A stretch of DNA of 32,822 nt from TC-15 sp034437275 (GCA_034437275.1 DAOTUD010000075.1:1-32822); one strand, 5' to 3'. Positions 16,745-25,626 are shown, counted from the first letter of the stretch. Made by a program: numbers and translations. Notes: a model not told the origin generated them from the sequence alone.

Positions 16745-17676
16745 AGTTCGCCTTGCCCCTGTACTGGCTGAATTGCACATCCGTTCGAAGATCTGCCCTC
16801 ACACTCCCATGGCGTATGTGGCGCTTGCCCTGGACGCAGAACAATATGCCCGACAAGCCCTCGCACTGGCGAGCAAATTGGGTAACCGGGATCAGATTCG
16901 GAATGTTACACCGACATTCAGAGGGTCGCCGATAAAAAGCCCGATAATTTATGATCGCAGCACATTTGACATCCAAAAAGTGACTTAGCTGGACAAAATA
17001 TCAAAAGCAAAAGGCTAACTCGACACTAACCAATTGTGCTACTTGAACAAGCAAGAAAAATTGGCCCAAAAACATCTTGAGATCGTCGCTACTTGATGGT
17101 CATTCCAACCTATTTCAGACGTTTTTGATCTCGAATCCCGTCTCAAATTTAATTATTCAAGTTTTGAGACACCCCCCTCTGAAAGTCGGTTACAGATATC
17201 CTAGGCGACGTTTATTATGCACAGGCGGACTATGCTTCCGCCCAAGCCTTGTACGAGGAAACCCTGGCCCGGAGCCAAGAGCTTCACGATCCATTCGCCA
17301 CCACGTTCGCGCTCAAACAGTTGGGCTTCGTGGCGATAGCTACGGGCGACTATCCGACAGCACGCCAACATCCTCAGCAAGCCCTTAGCAAAGCGTATGA
17401 TCTGGAAGCTCTTCGCCTGGTAACAGATTGTCTGGTGGCAGTGGCACTGCTGTTCGCCGCTGAAGACCAATCCGAGCACGCCCTGGACCTGCTGGGCGTC
17501 ACCCTTCCCCGCCTTGCGATTGACAAACACGTCCGGGATGAAGCCCGCTCCGCGCTCAATTGGAAGCTGAACTAGGGCTTGAGGCCGTCGAAGCAGCCAT
17601 TGCGCGAGGTAAAGGGCGCGACCTGTTAACTGTGGCACACGAACTGCTCGACAACAATCTGCACGCGCAGCACTGA
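16745..17676 (+). pseudogene. Decayed TPR-repeat protein gene (fragments)
   Basis: Several pieces of a helical-repeat (TPR-like) protein lie here without an intact frame. The segment around 16825-16900 reads AEQYARQALALASKLGNRDQ. Another runs 17183-17575 with YYAQADYASAQALYEETLA, then a GDYPTARQH repeat, and ends at a TAG. A third, in a different frame, runs 17578-17676 and reads EAVEAAIARGKGRDLLTVAH. Such repeats form the C-terminus of large AAA or LuxR-type ATPase regulators that are common in Chloroflexota. At least one frameshift and stops at 16986 and 17180 break the gene, and no ATPase domain is left. The stretch 16990-17180 shows nothing else. Confidence 0.5.
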
Positions 17677-17737
17677 TGCCCGCCCCAATCGTCAGCCCGG
17701 CGTCGCGTCTGGCGATGGACAGCTGAGCACCAGGAAA

Positions 17738-17764
17738 GGGCCGGGCCACATTTCGACCCGGCCC
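17738..17764 (-). terminator. Terminator hairpin of the secreted-protein gene
   Basis: GGGCCGGG (17738-17745) and CCCGGCCC (17757-17764) form a perfect 8-bp GC-rich stem with an 11-nt loop, 34 bp after the stop of the minus-strand gene. On that strand it is followed by CTTTCC, a short pyrimidine run. Confidence 0.55.
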
Positions 17765-17797
17765 AAAGGGAGGAGCTGTCCCGGTCGTTTCCGGCGC

Positions 17798-18631
17798 TCA
17801 CATGCCTGCGCAGAAGGCGTCGAGTTCCGCCGGGGCAGGAGCCGTCACCGGCCAGTTTTGGGGATGGGGCCAGCCGTCGGGTGGACCGTAGGCAGGCATG
17901 TCACGCCCGGTCGGGTCTGCGTAGCCGCCGCAGATGCTGCCACGCAGCGCGTCCCGCTGCTGGTCCGACAGCGCCAGCAGGTCGCCGTCCAGGCTCAGGA
18001 TGTAGCGCTTGATCTGGTACTCGCGCCCCGGTGCCCAACGCTCCGATTCGGCCAGCGTGGTCGCCCGCAAGCGTGCGCCGCTGCCACGCTCCTCGGTTTC
18101 GTACTGATACTCTTGCCAGGAGTGTCCCGCCTCCTCGATGTAGGTCGAGAGCACATCATCGAAGGCCGGGCGCGGCATGGCGCTACCGTCATCTTGCGGC
18201 GTGGAGAACAGCGACGGACCAAAGCGCACCTGCCGTTCCAGCGTCTGGAACTGTGCGATGCACGCCTGTTCATCAGCCCCGAACCGGGGATTTGCACAGT
18301 CGGGCAGTTCGTCGTAGTCCAACACCGAGCCGCGTACATCGCGCGACATAAAGCGGTCATATACCACCTGGTCACCGGGGGCCGGTGCCCAGCCGCCCCG
18401 CGCGGTAGCAGCGTCGATTACCTGTTGCAGCGCGTCCTGACCGTGACCATCGTTGGCCATTTGCTGCAAAACTGCCACCTCTGGCCCGGCTGCCAGCGCG
18501 GGCGAGGCGCCCATGCTTATCTGCTGCATACCGATGCTAACTACAATCACTAAGGAGAGAATGTGCGTGATCTGTCCGGTTAATCCGTGAACGTTGTTCC
18601 GTACCTGGCTGAGCGTGTATCTGGTGTTCAT
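17798..18631 (-). CDS. Secreted hypothetical protein
   Basis: I do not recognise this 277-aa protein. A long signal peptide is visible: a basic N-terminus, a hydrophobic core near residues 25-45 (HILSLVIVVSIGM) and an ALA-AG cleavage site near residue 48. The mature part is acidic and has four cysteines (in CANPRFGADEQAC, SICGGY and the C-terminal FCAGM) that could form two disulphides, which fits an extracytoplasmic place. I chose ATG 18631, with GGGAGG five bases upstream, over an upstream TTG. It stands alone between the TPR pseudogene and the MobB-MoeA gene and has its own terminator. Confidence 0.65.
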   Translation of the reverse strand: MNTRYTLSQVRNNVHGLTGQITHILSLVIVVSIGMQQISMGASPALAAGPEVAVLQQMANDGHGQDALQQVIDAATARGGWAPAPGDQVVYDRFMSRDVRGSVLDYDELPDCANPRFGADEQACIAQFQTLERQVRFGPSLFSTPQDDGSAMPRPAFDDVLSTYIEEAGHSWQEYQYETEERGSGARLRATTLAESERWAPGREYQIKRYILSLDGDLLALSDQQRDALRGSICGGYADPTGRDMPAYGPPDGWPHPQNWPVTAPAPAELDAFCAGM

Positions 18632-19221
18632 CTGGGCCTCCCGCAATATCGTTCATTAACGAATTGCCCTCAGCTTAGGAAGCCGCCGTTCGGTTATGGC
18701 TCAGGAGGCGATCGACTTGCATTCGAGTACCGTTCGGAAAACGTTCGGGGAAGACGTTTGAGCGAGAAACTGAGGGATTGAAAGGTTGATCTGCTCAGAG
18801 AAAGTCCGGGCTTACTTCGGGGAAATATGCGGATTGAATGCGACAGAACCAGGGGATCTGATGGCGTCGTGGGTGAAGATGGCAATCAACAACCGGGCGA
18901 AAGCAGCAGCCCAGTCGAGATTGAGCTACGGTAGAATGAATGATCGGGCCTCAACCGGCCCTGGAAAACTTTATCGGAGACACAAAGCCCGTCACTTTCC
19001 GACCAGAATGGGAGCGATGGGGCGCATCACAGTTTTAATATCGCCGACAGGATCTTGCAGAGTCGCTTGAGGGTACGCTAGATTTGTCTTGTGAACAGGA
19101 TGGGGGGCTATGTCGCGGAAAGACAGCCGCCCGCCCTCGACAGCGCGAGCAAGTATCGTTTTTTCAAGGTGGTGCAGTGCCAAATGAGTTCAGGCTATTT
19201 CCGTCGAAATTGGGAGTCATG
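18632..19221. other. Intergenic region without recognised features
   Basis: This 590-bp stretch separates the divergently oriented secreted-protein and MobB-MoeA genes. Only weak hairpins (for example GGGCC/GGCCC around 18948-18965) and short unconvincing open frames are seen. A molybdenum-cofactor riboswitch would be expected here if one exists, but I cannot recognise its conserved core by eye. Confidence 0.4.
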
Positions 19222-20979
19222 ATGTGCACTCATGAGCATATCCCGGTCATCGGCATAGTCGGACGGTCAAAATCGGGCAAGACGACGCTGATTGAGAAGC
19301 TGCTGCCTGAGCTGCAGCGCCGCGGCTACCGCGTTGGTACGATTAAACATCATACCCATGCGAGCTTTGAGATCGATCAGCGAGGTAAAGACACCTGGCG
19401 ACATGTGCAGGCGGGCAGCGACCATGTCGTCATCGCTGCGCCAGACAAAATGGCTTCTATCCGAAAGCTCTCAAGCGAGCTGAGCCTTGAAGAAGTCGTG
19501 GCCACGGTCACAGGCGTTGATCTGATCCTGGCTGAAGGATTTCTGCGCGCGCGAATTCCCAAGATCGAGGTGGTTCGCGCCGCGCAAAACCAACCCCCAA
19601 TATGTTCGGATGAGGAACTGCTGGCCGTTGCATCCGACCTGGTGCCTGAACTCGACGTACCGTGTCTGGATTTGGATGATGCTTGCGGTCTGGTTGACCT
19701 GATCGAGCGTAGCTATTTCAAAACAAGTCGCGTTCATTCTCGCCTACCACGCAATGACGACCCGGTATTTTCCTTTGAAGATGCATTCCGGTTGACCTTG
19801 CAAAACATCACACCATTGCCATCCGAAACCGTTGCGCTGGCGCAGCTTGATTCGCGGCTTGTTGCAACCGACATCGCCGCCCAGGTCAATTCGCCATCTG
19901 TCGATGTATCTCTGAAAGACGGTTACGCGGTCCATTCCTCCGATATCGCCTCTGCCACACCTGCCAATCCGGTCAGGCTCGTGCTTGGCGGACAGGCCAC
20001 TGCAGGTCATTCCTGGGAGGCGACCGTTCAGCCGGGAATGGCGATCCGGGTATTGAGCGGCGCTCCCATTCCAGAGGGTGCGGATGCTGTTGTGTCAGGC
20101 GAATTTGCCCGCGATGATGGTGTCCATGTACACATCACAAATCATGCACATCAGGGGCGCAATATTCTATTCAAAGGGGATGATGTTGCAGTGGGGAACC
20201 GGCTGGTTGAGGCAGGCAGTCGATTGCAGCCAACCCAAATTGGTCTGTTGGCAGCCGGAGGTCATACTCATGCCCAGGTTTTCCAACAACCACGGGTGGC
20301 ACTCATTGCCACTGGCGATGAAGTCGTCGCCCCAGGCTTTGCGCTCTCAGAGGGGAAAGTATTCGCCAGTAATCTGGTGACTCTGGCGGCCTGGTGCCAG
20401 CAGTATGGCATGACGGCAACAGTTCAGGTTGTGCCCGACGATGCCTCCGCCATTCAGGATGGCATCAACAGCAGCATTCTTACCCACGATGTTGTGCTGA
20501 CTAGCGGTGGGGCGTGGACCGGCGAGCGAGATCTGGTCATCGCTGTGTTGAATGACCTTGGATGGCAGCAAGTATTTCATCGCGTTCGGATGGGGCCTGG
20601 CAAAGCCATCGGGTTTGGCCTGCTTCATGGAAAACCTGTGTTCTGTCTACCGGGCGGACCGCCGTCAAACCACATGGCATTCCTGCAACTCGCTTTGCCG
20701 GGGTTGTTGCATCTGGCTGGGCACCGGACACCGGGACTCCCGGTGCTCACCGTCAAGCTCGCGGCTGAACTGCGCGGGCAACGAGAATGGACACAGTTTG
20801 TTCACGGTCAGTTTGAGTGCCAGACAGATCGCATATTGTTTCACCCGATGCAGATGCCCAGCCGCCTGCATATGATGGCGATGACCGAAGGGCTTGTAAT
20901 GGTACCAGAAGGGATCGAGCGGATTCCGGCTGGAGCGCTCGTGCAAGCGCAGGTGCTTGTCTGGCCGTTAAAGACATGA
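19222..20979 (+). CDS. MobB-MoeA fusion, molybdenum cofactor biosynthesis
   Basis: This 585-aa protein joins two molybdenum-cofactor steps. Residues 1-170 are MobB, a GTP-binding adaptor of guanine-dinucleotide formation: P-loop GRSKSGKTT at 14-22, then VGTIKHH and LAEGF. From about 181 on it is MoeA, which inserts molybdate into adenylylated molybdopterin: SLKDGYAV (for MDGYAV), EGADAVV, TSGGAWTGERD (for SGGVSxGExD), GPGKAIGFG and LPGGPPSNHMAF (for LPGNPVSxxxxF). Key aspartates are kept while the flanks are variant. A longer frame extends back to 19084 but lacks family similarity; GGGAG five bases before ATG 19222 supports that start. No molybdoenzyme is in the window. Confidence 0.88.
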   Translation: MCTHEHIPVIGIVGRSKSGKTTLIEKLLPELQRRGYRVGTIKHHTHASFEIDQRGKDTWRHVQAGSDHVVIAAPDKMASIRKLSSELSLEEVVATVTGVDLILAEGFLRARIPKIEVVRAAQNQPPICSDEELLAVASDLVPELDVPCLDLDDACGLVDLIERSYFKTSRVHSRLPRNDDPVFSFEDAFRLTLQNITPLPSETVALAQLDSRLVATDIAAQVNSPSVDVSLKDGYAVHSSDIASATPANPVRLVLGGQATAGHSWEATVQPGMAIRVLSGAPIPEGADAVVSGEFARDDGVHVHITNHAHQGRNILFKGDDVAVGNRLVEAGSRLQPTQIGLLAAGGHTHAQVFQQPRVALIATGDEVVAPGFALSEGKVFASNLVTLAAWCQQYGMTATVQVVPDDASAIQDGINSSILTHDVVLTSGGAWTGERDLVIAVLNDLGWQQVFHRVRMGPGKAIGFGLLHGKPVFCLPGGPPSNHMAFLQLALPGLLHLAGHRTPGLPVLTVKLAAELRGQREWTQFVHGQFECQTDRILFHPMQMPSRLHMMAMTEGLVMVPEGIERIPAGALVQAQVLVWPLKT

Positions 20980-21120
20980 TGGCCGACGCGCTAGGAATAA
21001 ACACCGCGTACTCTCATAAAATTCGGTAATCCATCATGTTGGCTTTCTGCTGCTGATGAGGTGCCTGGAGCGTTCCAGCCACAACTACCTGCCGGCGGCT
21101 CCTCCACGCCCTCACTACAA

Positions 21121-22162
21121 TAGACTCTATCGTAAATAAGGCTGATAGGATAAGATCGGGCGATAAAGAGCACCGAACACCGGATACAATAAGATGATCA
21201 GCTACCAACAATTAAAAGCCAAGCCATCGCTGTTTAAGAGTTTCACGGGGCTAACGCTCACCGCCTTTGCGGAACTGCTCCCGGCATTTCGGCAAGCGTA
21301 CCAGGTGGATTTAGACCGGCGTGATGAGCGACGTGCAGTGCCTCGCCAGCGCCAGCGTGGTGGGGGCAGCAAAGGGGCTTTGCCGCAACTGGAAGATAAA
21401 TTAGTGTTCATCTTATGCTACTTCAGACTGTATCCGGTGCAAGTCCTGCAAGGCTATTTGTTTGGCATGGGGCAGCCTCAGGCTAATGAGTGGATACATC
21501 GGCTGACCCCCATTCTGAATCAGGCGTTGGGCTACGAAAAGCAACTGCCCGCGCGTCAAAGTCGTGACATCGAACAGGTGTTGGCCGCATGTCCAGGCTT
21601 GAAGTTCATCATCGATGGGGCTGAACGTCCGTAAAGACCCTGACCGCCAACGCGACAACTACAGCGGGAAAAAGAAACGGCATACGGTCAAGAACAATGT
21701 CGTGACCGACAAACGTACCCGGAAAATCAAAGGCTTGAGTCGGACCGTTGAAGGCAAGCAACACGATAAGAAACTGGCTGACGAACAAGACATTGACTTT
21801 CCGCCCCATAGCAGATTGTGGAAAGATACCGGCTTTCAAGGCTATGAACCACCGAACACACAAACGTCTCAACCTAAAAAGAAGCCGAAAGGTGGTGAAC
21901 TGACACCGCAAGGGAAAGCACAGCATGCCGCCATTTCCAGTGAACGGATTGGCGTTGAGCATAGCATTGGCGGAGTGAAAGTCTTCCGTATCACACAGCA
22001 TATCTTTCGCAATATCAAGCAAGGCTTTGATGACCTCGTGATGGAAACTGCTTGTGGGTTGCATAATCTGCGTGTTGATCATCCGATGACTGCTTAGCTC
22101 TGCATGTTGGGTAGGGAAGTTGCGTCTACTCTTTGCCATTTCGTTATTACCGATAAAGTCTA
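21121..22162 (+). mobile_element. IS5-family insertion sequence, about 1.04 kb
   Basis: Imperfect terminal inverted repeats of 19 bp, TAGACTCTATCGTAAATAA at 21121-21139 and its counterpart at 22144-22162, match at 16 of 19 positions. They bracket a two-frame transposase. If the outer TA on each side is the target duplication, the element itself is 21123-22160. It inserted between the MobB-MoeA gene and the end of the second sugar locus, 28 bp past the stop of the epimerase-like gene. Confidence 0.75.
21194..22097 (+). pseudogene. Transposase, DDE_Tnp_4 type, split over two frames
   Basis: The first frame (21194-21634, 146 aa) holds a helix-turn-helix-like N-terminus (LKAKPSLFKSFTGLTLTAF) and the first catalytic Asp in FIIDGAERP. 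The second frame (read from about 21615 to 22097) continues with RKDPDRQRDNYSGKKKRHTVKN, LWKDTGFQGY (second Asp) and GVEHSIGGVK (Glu). All three DDE residues are therefore present but a +1 shift is needed near 21625-21634. Homologues usually have a few more residues (ERPIxRPKD), so a small deletion is more likely than programmed frameshifting. The element is probably inactive unless frameshifting occurs. Confidence 0.72.
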
Positions 22163-22190
22163 ATACCGCTTTCTTTCCTAAGGTAAGTGG

Positions 22191-23084
22191 TCAATCTAAC
22201 CAGGATAAGAAGACATCCGGCTTATCCCAGGTTAGCGCATGATCCATGAGGCGCCACCTCTCCTGCAGGGTAACGCGATGTCCGGGCAGAAGGGTCTGTT
22301 GGGTGCCATAGGTCTCCATTTCGAAAAACAGGTTGTCTGGCGCGTTGTATACGGCCAGGTTGCAGGCCAGCGGATACTGTCCTGCCGGATCATAGGCCAC
22401 TTGCTTGATAAACGATAGGCCAGCCTGCGAATCACTCATTGCAATGATGCCATGCGGAGCCATCAGCATGCGTTTCAACTCGCGGCCTGCAGGTCGTACC
22501 ACCATCCAATCCTCGCTCAAGGTGATCTGTGGATCGCTCACCAACGAGGTGTGCCCACCCCACGCGCGTGGGATGATGATAGTGACAAGGTCCCACTCTT
22601 CGGTACGATCACCCAGCAGAATTCCGAATTCTCTGGAGCCAGCGTTGGCAATACAGGTAGGGGTCCAGACCCCGCCCGAATAGAGCATCGGGCCGCTGTT
22701 TTCAACGAACGAGATGATTTCTAACGTGTCGTCGCGCAAGACCCGCACCCGCATACCACGCCGGGTTCTCAATACCGGATCAAGCGGGCCGGTAACCTGG
22801 ACCCAATCGTCAGCCGTTTCAATCTCACAGGGGTCATTATCGGGGCGGTAGACGTCTTCGGTTTCGTCGGCCATCGGACGCGTCACCCAAACGCGGTGTC
22901 CCCCCATCAATTTCCAGCCGTCACGCTCGATAGCATCTTTGTCCCAGTAGAGGAGATTTTCGCCATCCAGTTTGCCCCAAAACGCGATGCGCGGCCCGGC
23001 TTCGGTCACCAACACCATCTTTGCTGCAGCTGTTGTGATCTCAAGGGCTGCCAGACTATCGAATGTCACTGAACGATAGTTCAT
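22191..23084 (-). CDS. Aldose-epimerase-like (galactose mutarotase fold) protein
   Basis: This 297-aa cytoplasmic protein resembles the DUF4380/aldose 1-epimerase-like group. The N-terminal EAGPRIAFWGKLDGENLLYW and the GGHRVWVTRP block with a following YRPDNDPCEIE match the pattern GPRI...GGxN...GGHRLW...Y.PDN of that group. No signal peptide is seen. It is the last gene of the second sugar locus, 49 bp after the FGGY kinase stop, so an anomerase or sugar-binding accessory role is likely. The assignment rests on pattern memory only and catalytic His/Glu cannot be placed with certainty. Confidence 0.55.
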   Translation of the reverse strand: MNYRSVTFDSLAALEITTAAAKMVLVTEAGPRIAFWGKLDGENLLYWDKDAIERDGWKLMGGHRVWVTRPMADETEDVYRPDNDPCEIETADDWVQVTGPLDPVLRTRRGMRVRVLRDDTLEIISFVENSGPMLYSGGVWTPTCIANAGSREFGILLGDRTEEWDLVTIIIPRAWGGHTSLVSDPQITLSEDWMVVRPAGRELKRMLMAPHGIIAMSDSQAGLSFIKQVAYDPAGQYPLACNLAVYNAPDNLFFEMETYGTQQTLLPGHRVTLQERWRLMDHALTWDKPDVFLSWLD

Positions 23085-23133
23085 GGGTTGTTATGATCCT
23101 TTCAATCTGCAATGACGACGCACAAAACTAGTG

Positions 23134-24672
23134 CTAAAGCGTGGCGATGTCGTCGCCTAAGTCGGCCAGGTATTGTTTGGCCTTGACGAAAACAGGCAAG
23201 GTTTTCTCGTAGGCGGCCACATGCTCCGGGTTCGGGTGCGACGTGTCGGTGACCTGGTGAATCTCATCGATGATGGTAAAGTCATCCCACAGCCCGGCAC
23301 CAACCGCCGCCACCGCCGCCGCACCCAAAGCCGCTGCCCCCTGGTCGATATTGGTCTTGATGATGCGCATGTTGTAGACATCAGCGTGAATCTGCCGCCA
23401 GAGCGCGCTGCGCCCGCCCCCGCCGACTACCAGCATCTCAGCCCCAATCGACATCAGTTTGCGCAGTTCGTCCAACGCAATGCGCATTTCCAGCGCGATA
23501 CCCTCCATTGTTGCACGCAGCATATCGGCGCGCGTGTGGCCGAGATCAAGCCCGATAAACGCGCCCCGAATGTGAATGCTGGGATCAACGGATGAGCCGC
23601 CGGCCATGCTCGGATTGAACAGGAGGTTCCTGGCCCCTGCCGGCGACTCGCCAGCCAACGCCGTCATCAACTCGTAAATGTCGTCCCCGTCTTGCTCAGC
23701 CTGCCGCACCAGGTCCTGGCAGACATGATCACGCACCCAGCGGAAACTCGAACCGGACGAAAACACCGGCACAGCGGAGTTGAACAGCCCCGGCATGACA
23801 TGGGTAAATACGAAGGGACGGCTGTTTTCATCCAGCAAGGGTTGGTCGGATGTTACCGCGATCCAACTCGACGACCCTTGCGAATTATAGATGCGGCCAT
23901 CCTCAATGTTGCGCGCGCCCAGTGCCATGCACGAGTTATCGACCCCACCAGAGATGACCTTGACCTCGCGCGGCAGGCCCAGCGCTGCGGCTGCGGCTGC
24001 GGCTGCGGTCAAGGTGCCGATAACCTGTGTGGACGGCACAATCTGCGGGAACAAATCCGGGGAAAGGCCGCTGGCTTCGATCAAGCGCGGAGAATAGTCC
24101 CAGGCCACCAGATCGTACACCCCACTGCCCGACGCGTACGAAAAATCGGTGCCGATGTGGCCGGTCAGGCGGTAATTGACGTAGTCTTTGGTGCCGATGA
24201 CTTTGGCGATCCGGGCGAACATCTCCGGTTCATGATCCCGGTACCACATGATTTTGAACACGGTATAGAGTGGTGCCGGGAAGCCATTGCCTGTCAGGTG
24301 ATACCATTCTGTTTCGCTGATATGTCGAAACATCTGCTCCGTTTGCGCCACCGCCCGGCCATCGGACCAGATCGGCGTGGCGGGCCGCAGCAGCGTGCCG
24401 TCCGCTGCCAGAGGCACCGCGCCGAGACTGTGCCCAGAGATGGCACAACAGGCGATTTGTGCAGGCCGGACCTCAGATTTTGCGAGCAGCAGCTGCGTGC
24501 TCTCAACAACAGCGTTCCACCAATCCTCCGGGCGCTGCTCGTGCCATCCGGCTGCGGGGTAGTGGGTAGAGTAGCCAACGAAGGTTTCTGCCAGGCAGTT
24601 CCCCTCGTCATCGAAGAGGGACGCTTTGTTGCCCCCTGTCCCAAGATCATACGCAATGATATAAGTTTTCAT
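23134..24672 (-). CDS. FGGY-family carbohydrate kinase (xylulokinase-like)
   Basis: This 512-aa cytoplasmic kinase phosphorylates a sugar or ketose with ATP. The N-terminal YDLGTGGNKASLFD is the phosphate-binding loop of the FGGY fold, GGVDNSCMALG carries the catalytic Asp245, and VVGGGGRSALWRQIHADV near the C-terminus is the FGGY signature and adenine-binding region. The overall order and length match xylulokinases. A run of alanines (GTLTAAAAAAAALG) comes from a GCTGCG repeat in the DNA. It follows gntR by 103 bp on the same strand. The true substrate is probably the imported sugar of the RbsABC-type system or its isomer; a deoxy- or ketopentose fits the DeoC-type aldolase. Confidence 0.9.
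   Translation of the reverse strand: MKTYIIAYDLGTGGNKASLFDDEGNCLAETFVGYSTHYPAAGWHEQRPEDWWNAVVESTQLLLAKSEVRPAQIACCAISGHSLGAVPLAADGTLLRPATPIWSDGRAVAQTEQMFRHISETEWYHLTGNGFPAPLYTVFKIMWYRDHEPEMFARIAKVIGTKDYVNYRLTGHIGTDFSYASGSGVYDLVAWDYSPRLIEASGLSPDLFPQIVPSTQVIGTLTAAAAAAAALGLPREVKVISGGVDNSCMALGARNIEDGRIYNSQGSSSWIAVTSDQPLLDENSRPFVFTHVMPGLFNSAVPVFSSGSSFRWVRDHVCQDLVRQAEQDGDDIYELMTALAGESPAGARNLLFNPSMAGGSSVDPSIHIRGAFIGLDLGHTRADMLRATMEGIALEMRIALDELRKLMSIGAEMLVVGGGGRSALWRQIHADVYNMRIIKTNIDQGAAALGAAAVAAVGAGLWDDFTIIDEIHQVTDTSHPNPEHVAAYEKTLPVFVKAKQYLADLGDDIATL
23984..24007. repeat. Hexanucleotide tandem repeat, four GCTGCG units
   Basis: Four perfect GCTGCG copies lie inside the kinase gene and code for alternating alanines on the minus strand. 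Changes in copy number would keep the frame and only lengthen or shorten a loop of alanines. Confidence 0.85.
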
Positions 24673-24775
24673 TTGGTTTTGTCCTGATTATCAAAAACTA
24701 TTGGCGATACGCTCACCTGGTTAGCCGGCCCCGCGCTAGCGTCGATCATGCGGGCGACATTATCCCCGAACAGCT

Positions 24776-25531
24776 TCACCATTCGGACATGCCTTGTGCG
24801 TTGACAATGTTGGCCGTGAATTTGCCACGAATCTTAGCTTCGAAGTAATCAAGCGGCGTGCCATCCCGTGCGAACACTGTGCTTTCAACGTGCAGGATGG
24901 GCGTGGTGGGATAGATCTCCAGCAAGTCGATTTCTTCTCTGGATGATGGCACTGCCGGTTGAAAATCGCGCCATCCGTGATGCAAGTCAAACGCGTATTC
25001 TTCAAACAGGGTCTGGTAAAGAGATACGTTCTCCAGCTTCTTGTTTTCGATCTTCGGGCAAAGGTTGTGCGGGATATAGTGCCAATCAATCAGGTAAGGC
25101 CGCCCGTCCAGCAAGCGCAGGCGTTTCAAGAAAAACACGGGAATCTCCGCATCAATCTGCAGGCACTCCGCTACCCGGTCCGACGGAGGGATGATCGCTT
25201 TATCCAGGACCTGCGTGGTGTGAGGTATACCTTTGCGTGCCATTTCAGCCGAAAACCACCACAGACTTTGCATGAGGGGGATCTTGGCCGGTGGTTGGGT
25301 TACAAAGGTTCCTTTACCCTTCTCGCGCCGCAGATATCCCTCGTTGACAAGTTGCAGTATGGCATGGCGCACCGTTGCCCGGCTGATCCCAAAGCACTCC
25401 ATGAGTTCCATTTCGGTGGGAATGGCCGCGCCGTTCTTTAGTTCACTCGATGCGATAGCGTCCTTGAGAATCTGTTTCAACTGAAAATAGAGCGGCGTGG
25501 GGATCGTCCGATCAATTTCACCCTTCAACAT
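24776..25531 (-). CDS. GntR-family regulator with UTRA domain (HutC type)
   Basis: This 251-aa cytoplasmic regulator binds DNA through its N-terminal winged helix (PLYFQLKQIL, then IPTEMELMECFGISRATVRHAILQLVNEGYL and the GKGTFV wing, residues about 10-75). A small molecule binds the C-terminal UTRA domain (from about 95: IPVFFLKRLRLLDGRPYLIDWHYIP, ending with the ESTVFARDGTPLDYFEAKIRG block). ATG 25531 has AGGA seven bases upstream and is preferred to ATG 25537. It lies among sugar-catabolic genes and has its own promoter overlapped by an inverted repeat, so it is likely autoregulated and controls the second sugar locus. The effector is probably a phosphorylated sugar. Confidence 0.9.
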   Translation of the reverse strand: MLKGEIDRTIPTPLYFQLKQILKDAIASSELKNGAAIPTEMELMECFGISRATVRHAILQLVNEGYLRREKGKGTFVTQPPAKIPLMQSLWWFSAEMARKGIPHTTQVLDKAIIPPSDRVAECLQIDAEIPVFFLKRLRLLDGRPYLIDWHYIPHNLCPKIENKKLENVSLYQTLFEEYAFDLHHGWRDFQPAVPSSREEIDLLEIYPTTPILHVESTVFARDGTPLDYFEAKIRGKFTANIVNAQGMSEW

Positions 25532-25550
25532 CTGCATATCCTATCATGTG

Positions 25551-25571
25551 GCGGTCATTCATAATGATCGC
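25551..25571. promoter_or_regulatory. Inverted repeat, likely GntR operator at the gntR promoter
   Basis: The 21-bp site GCGGTCATT-CAT-AATGATCGC is symmetric at 8 of 10 pairs and lies directly downstream of the -10 box of gntR. A regulator bound here would block transcription start, so it is a good candidate autoregulatory operator. Its core TCATAATG recurs upstream of rbsB. Confidence 0.5.
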
Positions 25572-25572
25572 T

Positions 25573-25581
25573 ATTATACCA
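25573..25581 (-). promoter_or_regulatory. Extended -10 promoter of gntR
   Basis: On the minus strand TGGTATAAT is a perfect extended -10 element, 42 bases before the ATG at 25531. No good -35 box is needed or seen. The operator-like repeat follows at once. Confidence 0.6.
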
Positions 25582-25605
25582 GGCGCGCCAATTAACCAAA
25601 GGAAC

Positions 25606-25626
25606 GGGCGATGACTGACCCCGCCC
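25606..25626 (-). terminator. Weak hairpin after deoC
   Basis: GGGCG (25606-25610) and CGCCC (25622-25626) form a 5-bp stem 19 bp beyond the deoC stop, followed on the minus strand by GTTCCTTTGG. It may partly end the rbs-adh-deoC transcript before gntR. Confidence 0.3.

Noticed and set aside
15474..16976. 500-aa minus-strand open frame opposite the cupin gene
   Set aside because: It is rich in Arg, His and Val with no recognisable motif and lies exactly opposite a well-supported gene; it is a shadow of biased codon use.
18647..19218. tRNA, other RNA gene or riboswitch ahead of MobB-MoeA
   Set aside because: No cloverleaf or strongly conserved core could be recognised by eye, and the hairpins seen are weak.
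19084..19221. Longer N-terminus of the MobB-MoeA protein
   Set aside because: The added 46 residues have no similarity to MobB and no ribosome site; GGGAG sits before the ATG at 19222.
21194..22097. Two separate genes of unknown function
   Set aside because: Both frames together give one DDE transposase inside inverted repeats.
23692..24687. 331-aa plus-strand open frame opposite the FGGY kinase
   Set aside because: Antisense to a gene with clear FGGY motifs; composition is that of a shadow frame.
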